64,000 nt of DNA, taken from Duganella sp. BJB480. Its GTDB lineage: Bacteria > Pseudomonadota > Gammaproteobacteria > Burkholderiales > Burkholderiaceae_D. A program made the position numbers and the translations under genes. The stretch covers positions 59,508 through 123,507 of the forward strand of contig QVIN01000014.1 in NCBI GenBank assembly GCA_003416985.1. The letters run 5' to 3'. Positions 58,696-64,000 of this stretch are shown piece by piece; the first letter of the stretch is position 1, and the number at the start of each line of letters is the position of its first letter. The notes beneath the pieces are model-generated. The model was not told where the DNA came from and did no database searches. It saw nothing but the letters and a program-made list of their open reading frames with translations.

Positions 58696-59970
58696 TTACG
58701 TCCCAGGTAATCGCCGCGCCACCACCAGCACGGCGCCGGCCACCAGGCTGGCCGCCAGCAGGTAGATGCCGCTGGCCGTGCTGCCGGTGGCGTCCTTGAT
58801 GGCGCCGACCAGGTAGGGGCTGGCGAAGCCGGCCAGGTTGCCCACCGAGTTGATCAGCGCGATGCCGGCCGCCGCCGCCGCGCCGCCCAGCATCGCGGTC
58901 GGCAGACTCCAGAAGATCGGGAAGGTGCTCAGGATGCCGGCCGTGGCCACGCTCAGCGCGGCCATCGCGATCACGGTGTTGTCGCTGTAGATGGTGGCCA
59001 CCACCAGGCCCAGCGCGCCGGCCACGGCGGCGACGGCCGCGTGCCAGCGGCGCTCGCCGCTGCGGTCCGAACGACGCGCGGCCAGCACCATCGCCACCGC
59101 CGCCACCGAATATGGGATCGCCGTCAGCAGGCCGATGTCGAGCACGTTCTTGACGCCGCTGTTCTTGATCAGCTGCGGCAGCCAGAAGCTCACGCCGTAC
59201 AAGCCCATCACGAACAGGAAGTACACCAGCGCCAGCAGCCACACCGTGCCGCTGGCGAACACCCGCGCCAGCGGCAGGCGCTGCTGATGCTGGCCGTCCT
59301 CGGCGATGGCGCGCTCCAGTTGCCTCTTGTCGTCCTCGCTTAGCCACTTGGCGGCGCGGATGCCGTCGTCCAGGTAGAACAAGGTCCACACGCCGATCAG
59401 CACCGACGGCAAGCCTTCGAGCAGGAACAGCCACTGCCAGCCGCTCAAACCATAACGTCCGGCGAAGGCCTGCATGATCCAGCCCGACAGCGGCCCGCCC
59501 ACCACGCCGGCCACAGCCACCCCGCTCATGAACAGCGCCACCATGCGCGCGCGGCGATGGGCCGGATACCAATAGGTCAGGTACAGGATGATGCCGGGGA
59601 AGAAGCCCGCCTCGGCCGCGCCGAGCAGGAAGCGCAGCAGGTAGAACGTCGCCACGCTGTTGGCCAGCATCAGCGCCGACGAGATCAGGCCCCAGCTGAT
59701 CATGATGCGGGCGATCCAGATGCGGGCGCCGGTGCGCGTCATCAGCAGGTTGGACGGCACCTCGAACAGGAAGTAGCCGATGAAGAAGATGCCGGCGCCC
59801 ACGCCGTACACGGTATCGCTGAAGCGCAGGTCGGCCAGCATCTGCAGCTTGGCGAAGCCGACGTTGACACGGTCCAGGTAGGCGGCCACGTAGCACAGGA
59901 ACAGGAAAGGCATCAGCCGCCAGCTGACGCGGCGGTACAGGGGATCGAGATGGCGGTCGTCGTGCTGCAT
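58696..59970 (-). CDS. MFS transporter, anion:cation symporter (ACS) type
   Basis: 424 residues from ATG 59970; AAGGA lies upstream, whereas the open extension to 60033 has none. Twelve hydrophobic segments. TM1 LMPFLFLCYVAAYLDRVNVGFA and the loop after TM4 with GAAEAGFFPGIILYLTYWYP are signatures of the ACS family (tartrate/phthalate/glucarate-type carriers). It probably imports a carboxylate or sugar acid by proton symport. Confidence 0.88.
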   Translation of the reverse strand: MQHDDRHLDPLYRRVSWRLMPFLFLCYVAAYLDRVNVGFAKLQMLADLRFSDTVYGVGAGIFFIGYFLFEVPSNLLMTRTGARIWIARIMISWGLISSALMLANSVATFYLLRFLLGAAEAGFFPGIILYLTYWYPAHRRARMVALFMSGVAVAGVVGGPLSGWIMQAFAGRYGLSGWQWLFLLEGLPSVLIGVWTLFYLDDGIRAAKWLSEDDKRQLERAIAEDGQHQQRLPLARVFASGTVWLLALVYFLFVMGLYGVSFWLPQLIKNSGVKNVLDIGLLTAIPYSVAAVAMVLAARRSDRSGERRWHAAVAAVAGALGLVVATIYSDNTVIAMAALSVATAGILSTFPIFWSLPTAMLGGAAAAAGIALINSVGNLAGFASPYLVGAIKDATGSTASGIYLLAASLVAGAVLVVARRLPGT

Positions 59971-60063
59971 GGCGGGGGTCCTTATTCCGGGTGTTCGGCG
60001 TGCGGCCATGGTGACACCGGATCGAGGCCGCAAACAAATTTTCTAAATAATTTACAAAAACCC

Positions 60064-60093
60064 TTGCGGAACGGATTAGGCACCTTGTAGAAT
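60064..60093 (+). promoter_or_regulatory. Promoter of the tRNA-Val/tRNA-Asp unit
   Basis: TTGCGG (60064-60069), 18-bp spacer, TAGAAT (60088-60093), 55 bp before the first tRNA. A GC-rich stretch follows the -10. Confidence 0.6.
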
Positions 60094-60148
60094 ACGGCCT
60101 CGTTCAGCAGTTGCAACAAAGTAGTGAAGCAAAGCTGATATGTTTTCT

Positions 60149-60224
60149 GGGTGCTTAGCTCAGTTGGTAGAGCGGCGCCCTTACAAGGCGTAGGTCGGGA
60201 GTTCGACCCTCTCAGCACCCACCA
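60149..60224 (+). tRNA. tRNA-Val(TAC)
   Basis: 76 nt cloverleaf: acceptor GGGTGCT/AGCACCC, D-loop TTAGCTCAGTTGGTAGAGC, anticodon stem GCGCC/GGCGT around CTTACAA (anticodon TAC), T-arm GGGAGTTCGACCCTC, CCA encoded. Confidence 0.96.
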
Positions 60225-60246
60225 AGGAAACAGAAAAACGAAATTT

Positions 60247-60323
60247 GGAGCGGTAGTTCAGTTGGTTAGAATACCGGCCTGTCACGCCGGGGGTCGCGGG
60301 TTCGAGTCCCGTCCGCTCCGCCA
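60247..60323 (+). tRNA. tRNA-Asp(GTC)
   Basis: 77 nt: acceptor GGAGCGG/CCGCTCC, D-arm with AGTTCAGTTGGTTAGAAT, anticodon loop CTGTCAC (GTC), T-arm CGGGTTCGAGTCCCG, CCA encoded. It is 22 bp after tRNA-Val, so co-transcribed. Confidence 0.97.
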
Positions 60324-60330
60324 AATTCCT

Positions 60331-60358
60331 TTAAGGGCCCGATTCGTCGGGCCCTTAA
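60331..60358 (+). terminator. Terminator of the tRNA unit
   Basis: 12-bp perfect arms TTAAGGGCCCGA / TCGGGCCCTTAA closed by a TTCG tetraloop, 7 bp after tRNA-Asp. The downstream T-run is weak (TCATTTCC). Confidence 0.8.
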
Positions 60359-60423
60359 TCATTTCCGCGCCGATTAATACGCGGTTAAGCTTAGGCTTGC
60401 GCATCGGGTGTTATCCTCCCGGC

Positions 60424-61551
60424 ATGATTCTCTCCACCACGTCCCTGCCTCCCTATCTGCGTTTCCGCGTGCGCCTGGCGCGGCAGGCGATGCTGCAGTT
60501 CGTGGCCAGCTTCAAGAGTTCGCTCGAATACCTCCTGCTCGGTTTCGGCCAGGTGCTGGTGGGCCTGGTCGCCTGCCTCGCGCTGCCGGGACTGTTCGCG
60601 GCGACGCGGCCGTGGCCGCAGGCGCTGGGCCTGTTCGCCGGCCAGGCGTTGATCGCCAGCGCGCCGGTGTGGCTGCTGCGCAAGCGGCTGCTGCCGCAGC
60701 AGGTGCTGCAGTGGTGCCGTCCGATGCCGATACCCGCGCGCTGGCAGTGGTGCGCCAACATCGCCGTGGCCGGCATGATCATCGTCCCGCTGAGCATGGC
60801 CTTCGCATTGTCCACCGCGATCTGGCTGTTCCAGTGGCCGGACTGGCTGCAACCGGTGGCGCCGCAGGCATTGCTGCTGACCGCCGGCTCACTGCTGCTG
60901 GGCTGGATCATCTCGACGCTGGTGCTGGCCCGGCGCTGCCGCATGCCGGCCGCCGCCCCGCTCGATCCCGACCGTCCGCTGCCCGGCCCCTACGCGCCGC
61001 GCCTGCCGCGCCACGGCTGGAGCGCCGCGCATCACTGGCGCCAACTGTTCTGGCTGCCGTTCTGGCGCGCCGAGAATCTGGTCGGCCTCCAGCAGACCGT
61101 GCTGCTGCTGGGCGCCGTGCTGGGCATCGCCGTGTGGCTGTGGCATCCGGCCGTGGTACCGCCGGCGCTGTGGGGCTTCAACGCCGCCATCCTGCTGATG
61201 CTGCTGACCGACCGCGGCGACAAGGCCGTCACCGAACAGATCGCGCTGCTGCGTCCCGTCGCGGCGGCCTGGCCGGTACGCATCGAGCGCCTGTTCCGCT
61301 TCGCGCGCTGGTCGGCGCTGCTACCCGGCCTGGCCGTGATGGCCTGGTTCGCGCTACTGACGCTGGGTCACCTGGGCCGCGCCAACAGCGCCGGCTACAG
61401 CACCACCGTGGCCACCGTCTGGCTGTGCTTTGCGGGCGCCGCCCAGGCCGCCGTCGTCGTGCTGCGCCGCCTGAGCGTGCGCGGCCGCGTGGGACTGGTC
61501 ATCAGCGCCATCATCATCCTCACCGCCATTGGAAGCGAATTATGGAATTGA
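60424..61551 (+). CDS. Membrane protein, probable ABC permease subunit
   Basis: 375 residues from ATG 60424; the longer open frame upstream runs through the tRNA genes and is not coding. About eight to ten hydrophobic helices (for example YLLLGFGQVLVGLVACLALP, NIAVAGMIIVPLSMAFAL, GLVISAIIILTAIG). Not recognised by a motif. The next gene, an ABC ATPase, starts inside its last ten bases, so it is most likely the membrane partner. Substrate unknown. Confidence 0.68.
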   Translation: MILSTTSLPPYLRFRVRLARQAMLQFVASFKSSLEYLLLGFGQVLVGLVACLALPGLFAATRPWPQALGLFAGQALIASAPVWLLRKRLLPQQVLQWCRPMPIPARWQWCANIAVAGMIIVPLSMAFALSTAIWLFQWPDWLQPVAPQALLLTAGSLLLGWIISTLVLARRCRMPAAAPLDPDRPLPGPYAPRLPRHGWSAAHHWRQLFWLPFWRAENLVGLQQTVLLLGAVLGIAVWLWHPAVVPPALWGFNAAILLMLLTDRGDKAVTEQIALLRPVAAAWPVRIERLFRFARWSALLPGLAVMAWFALLTLGHLGRANSAGYSTTVATVWLCFAGAAQAAVVVLRRLSVRGRVGLVISAIIILTAIGSELWN

Positions 61552-62159
61552 AGCCCGTGCTGCGCATACAACAACTGACCTTCGAATACGCCAGCCACCC
61601 GCTGTTCCGCCGCTTCGACCTGCAACTGGACGCCGGCATCACCTGGCTGCGCGGCGAGAACGGCGCCGGCAAGACCACGCTGCTGAAGCTGGCCGGCGGC
61701 GCGCTGACGCCGCACGCGGGCAGCATCGCGCTGGACGGCCTCGACATCCAGGCCCAGCCGCTGGCCTACCGCCTGCGGTGCTACTACTGCGGCGGCGACA
61801 CGCCGCAACTGCCGTGGCTGACCGTGCAGGAAATCCTCGACCTGCACCTGTCGCTGTATCCCGGCACCGACCCGGCGCTGCTCGACGCCGAGCTGCAAGC
61901 GTTCCACCTGCTGCACACGCTGGACCAGCCGGTGACCACGCTGTCGCTGGGCCAGCACAAGAAGATGCAGCTGTCGCTGGCGCTGGCGCTGCCGGTGCGG
62001 CTGCTGCTGATCGACGAGCCGTTCAACGGCCTCGACGTGGACGCCGTGGCCTACCTGCGCCGGCAACTGTCGGCGCCGCAGCGGCTGGCGCGCCAGTGCA
62101 TCCTGCTCACCAGCCACCTCGACCCGGCCCTGCCGCTGTCCGCCACCGTGCAACTTTAA
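61542..62159 (+). CDS. ABC transporter ATP-binding protein
   Basis: 205 residues, short but complete. Walker A GENGAGKTT (about 37), Q-loop region GGDTPQLPWLTVQE, signature TLSLGQHKK, Walker B LLLIDEPFNGLD and H-loop LLTSHL. It has the compact form of CcmA/export-type ATPases. Its start overlaps the permease-like gene by 10 bp. The pair probably exports an unknown substrate. Confidence 0.9.
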   Translation: MELKPVLRIQQLTFEYASHPLFRRFDLQLDAGITWLRGENGAGKTTLLKLAGGALTPHAGSIALDGLDIQAQPLAYRLRCYYCGGDTPQLPWLTVQEILDLHLSLYPGTDPALLDAELQAFHLLHTLDQPVTTLSLGQHKKMQLSLALALPVRLLLIDEPFNGLDVDAVAYLRRQLSAPQRLARQCILLTSHLDPALPLSATVQL

Positions 62160-62215
62160 GTTATCATGGGAATGATGAGCCGGCCCGGCCCGCATTCCCG
62201 CACGGAGTTCCCCTG

Positions 62216-62695
62216 ATGTTTGGTTTCCTGAAATCGCCCACGTTGTCGCCGCGTCTGTTGCGCCTGAAGGAATCGGCGCTGTTCGCCACGCTGACGCCGC
62301 TCGAACTGAAGATCGTCGACGGCCTGATGCACGAACGCCGCTACCTGGCCGACGAGATCATCTTCGACGAGGGCGAGGAAGGCCAGGCGCTGTACCTGGT
62401 GATGTCGGGGCGGGTGATCATCAGCCGCAAGCTGGGCGAGACGCGCGAAGTGGTGGCCGAACTGTCGGCCGGCTCCTTCTTCGGCGACCTGGCCCTGCTC
62501 GACAACACGCCGCGCAACGCGCAGACGCGCGCGCTGGACAACTGCGAACTGGCGGTGTTCTTCCGCGCCGACTTCATGGGCCTGATGGAGACCGACGCCG
62601 TGATCGGCTACAAGATCTCGCTGGCCCTGGCGCGCCACATCGGCAGCCGGCTGCGCGACTGGATGAGCGGCAAGCCGCAGATCGAAGCGATATGA
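62216..62695 (+). CDS. Cyclic nucleotide-binding domain protein
   Basis: 159 residues from ATG 62216. A single CAP-type effector domain: DEIIFDEGEEGQALYLVMSGRV, then the phosphate-binding cassette FFGDLALLDNTPRNAQTRA, although the cassette has an Asp where Glu is usual (FGDLALL versus FGELALL). There is no DNA-binding domain. The C-terminal helix ends RDWMSGKPQIEAI. The stop overlaps the next start as ATGA. It may modulate the adjacent AI-2E family transporter. Confidence 0.82.
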   Translation: MFGFLKSPTLSPRLLRLKESALFATLTPLELKIVDGLMHERRYLADEIIFDEGEEGQALYLVMSGRVIISRKLGETREVVAELSAGSFFGDLALLDNTPRNAQTRALDNCELAVFFRADFMGLMETDAVIGYKISLALARHIGSRLRDWMSGKPQIEAI

Positions 62696-63816
62696 ACTTC
62701 CTGCCGACCCAACAGCGCGCCGGGCCGGTGGTGTGGAGCGGCATCATCGCCGCCACCTGCGTGCTGCTGTTCCTGCTGCAGCAGATGCTGTTCCTGGCCA
62801 TCCCCTTTTTGCTGGGGATCGTGCTGTACTACATCCTGCAACCGCCGATGCAGCGCCTGATCCGCATGGGCCTGAGCCACAACGCGTCCACGATGATCGT
62901 CGGCGGCGTATTCCTGCTGCTGCTGGCGATGGCCGGGCTGGTGCTCATCTTCTGGGACAGCGGCCCGTCCGACTCGTGGCAGGACATGCTGGGCAAATAC
63001 CTGACGGGCGGGCTGGAGTTCGTGCGCCACACGATGCTGTCGCTGGAGCGCGAGTTCCCCATCCTCAAGCAGATCAAGCTGGCGCGCACCGTCAACAGCC
63101 GCGTGAGCGCGTTCACCGGCACCTTCGTGCAAAAGCACCTGACCGATATTTTGGTGTCGGTCGCGGCATGGCTGCCGTCGCTGCTGCTGGCGCCGTTCCT
63201 GACCTTCTTCTTCCTGCGCGACGGCCTGCGCTTCAAAAAGTTCCTGGCTCGCGCCGTACCCAACGCCTTCTTCGAAAAGACCCTGTGCCTGCTGCACGAA
63301 GTGGACCAGACCGCGCACCGCTACTTCCAGGGCCTGATCAAGCTCACCATCCTCGACACGGCGGTGCTGGCGATCGGCCTGTGGGCGATCGGCGTCTCGT
63401 CGCCGCTGGTGCTGGGGCTGATCGCGGCGATGCTGGCGTGGGTGCCGTACGTCGGCTCCATCGTCGGCTGCATGTTGGTGGTGATGGTGGCCTCGACCGA
63501 CGCGCCGGCCGACCCGGCGGTGGCCTACATGGCGATTGGCGTCTTCATCGCCGTGCGGCTGCTGGACGATTTCGTCTTCATGCCGATGACGCTGGGGCGC
63601 AGCCTGCACATCCATCCCTTGATCACGGTGCTGATGATCTTCATCGGCGGCTCGGTGGCCGGCGTGGCGGGGCTGATGCTGGTGCTGCCGCTGCTGGGCG
63701 TGGTGATGGTCATCGGCGAAACGCTGGGCCGGCTGATCACCGACCCGCGCCTGCGCGCCCGCCACCGCAACGCCATGGAACTGCGCACCCGCCAAGCCAG
63801 CGCCGACCTAACATAA
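62692..63816 (+). CDS. AI-2E family transporter (PerM/YdiK type)
   Basis: 374 residues with the family's layout: two N-terminal helices (VVWSGIIAATCVLLFLLQQ), a soluble helical middle, and four to six C-terminal helices with the conserved LLDDFVFMPMTLGRSLHIHPLITVLMIFIGG. Members export varied small molecules or act in Na+/H+ exchange. It is translationally coupled to the cNMP-binding protein gene. The palindromic element copy B starts 3 bp after the stop. Confidence 0.87.
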   Translation: MNFLPTQQRAGPVVWSGIIAATCVLLFLLQQMLFLAIPFLLGIVLYYILQPPMQRLIRMGLSHNASTMIVGGVFLLLLAMAGLVLIFWDSGPSDSWQDMLGKYLTGGLEFVRHTMLSLEREFPILKQIKLARTVNSRVSAFTGTFVQKHLTDILVSVAAWLPSLLLAPFLTFFFLRDGLRFKKFLARAVPNAFFEKTLCLLHEVDQTAHRYFQGLIKLTILDTAVLAIGLWAIGVSSPLVLGLIAAMLAWVPYVGSIVGCMLVVMVASTDAPADPAVAYMAIGVFIAVRLLDDFVFMPMTLGRSLHIHPLITVLMIFIGGSVAGVAGLMLVLPLLGVVMVIGETLGRLITDPRLRARHRNAMELRTRQASADLT

Positions 63817-63818
63817 TT

Positions 63819-63899
63819 GGGGTCAAGTCTGACATTCGGACACGAGCTCTGCTGTAAAACGCGCACTTACAGCAGAGCTCGTGTCCGAATGTCAGACTT
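63819..63899. repeat. Palindromic element, copy B (33-bp arms)
   Basis: Same outer arm sequence as 2576-2602. Here the perfectly paired arms are 63825-63857 and 63867-63899 around a 9-bp loop; the right outer GACCCC is missing. It lies directly after the AI-2E family gene and could also serve as a transcription stop. Confidence 0.85.
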
Positions 63900-64000
63900 C
63901 GTATATTGAGCGTACCGCATCTCCATCGGATAATAACGAAGTAAGTGCGGCCGGGCGGAGTGACGCTGATCAGACTTAGTGCCATGGAGCACGTGGGTCA
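63900..64000. other. Right-edge segment without identifiable gene
   Basis: 100 bp, less GC-rich than the rest. Short open frames run through it on both strands, but none has a ribosome site or recognisable motif. It may be the start of a mobile element or gene beyond the edge. Confidence 0.4.

Noticed and set aside
60151-60423. N-terminal extension of the ABC permease-like gene through the tRNAs
   Set aside because: The frame is open only by chance across the tRNA genes and terminator; ATG 60424 gives a normal membrane protein.
63737-63985. 82-residue minus-strand ORF at the right edge
   Set aside because: It runs through the palindromic element and the end of the AI-2E family gene; no motif or ribosome site.

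Overview
The window is a high-GC bacterial chromosome segment with short intergenic gaps. Gene content fits the Betaproteobacteria, probably Oxalobacteraceae (Massilia/Duganella-like): a czcICBA metal-efflux operon, divergent ssb/uvrA, GTP-dependent pckG, rdgC, a tRNA-Val/tRNA-Asp pair, many soluble solute-binding proteins and very large Ala/Leu/Thr/Gln-rich repeat proteins. The family assignment is inferred from protein resemblance, not from a marker gene.

Layout. 1-7.4 kb: a partial polysaccharide deacetylase-caspase-TPR fusion, a MauG-like dihaem peroxidase lipoprotein, a phospholipase C/acid phosphatase lipoprotein behind a candidate Pho box, a small ribbon-helix-helix-like protein next to an array of TTTAGAGC octamers, and a retropepsin-like protease. 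7.4-13.5 kb: czcA, czcB, czcC and czcI. 13.6-25.2 kb: a PAP2 phosphatase with a passenger-type beta tail, a TPR-type histidine kinase translationally coupled to a solute-binding protein, a GlxA-type AraC regulator, a SLAC1/TehA channel with a DUF2783 protein, and a run of three orphan solute-binding proteins next to a porin remnant. 25.2-32.2 kb: a HipA/YjjJ remnant, ssb and uvrA sharing a LexA box, then an AT-richer glycosidase gene lying between uvrA and a decayed second copy of the uvrA 3' end. 32.2-42.9 kb: DUF885 protein, carboxylesterase, HAD phosphatase, a glycosyltransferase-like protein, a TetR regulator with matching palindromic operators in front of itself and of a 36-residue membrane peptide, pckG, a 2-hydroxyacid dehydrogenase and a short asparaginase-fold protein. 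42.9-54.0 kb: two tandem genes (1070 and 2583 residues) built almost entirely of an 8-residue repeat. 54.1-64.0 kb: rdgC, SOS-controlled dinB, another solute-binding protein, a 162-bp palindromic element between convergent genes, an XRE/NTF2-like pair, an MFS transporter, two tRNAs, an ABC permease/ATPase pair, a cyclic-nucleotide-binding protein and an AI-2E family transporter.

Most notable: the octapeptide-repeat proteins. The larger carries roughly 280 octads organised in a higher-order period of about 218 residues (about 655 bp), ends in an FrpC-like calcium-binding module, and shares a short C-terminal tail with its smaller paralogue. Together they suggest a secreted surface or matrix protein system; no secretion genes lie in the window. 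Secondary points are the TTTAGAGC array with its small DNA-binding-like protein, the TetR-controlled micropeptide, the uvrA-end duplication around the glycosidase, and palindromic elements that supply stop codons or C-terminal residues to neighbouring genes.
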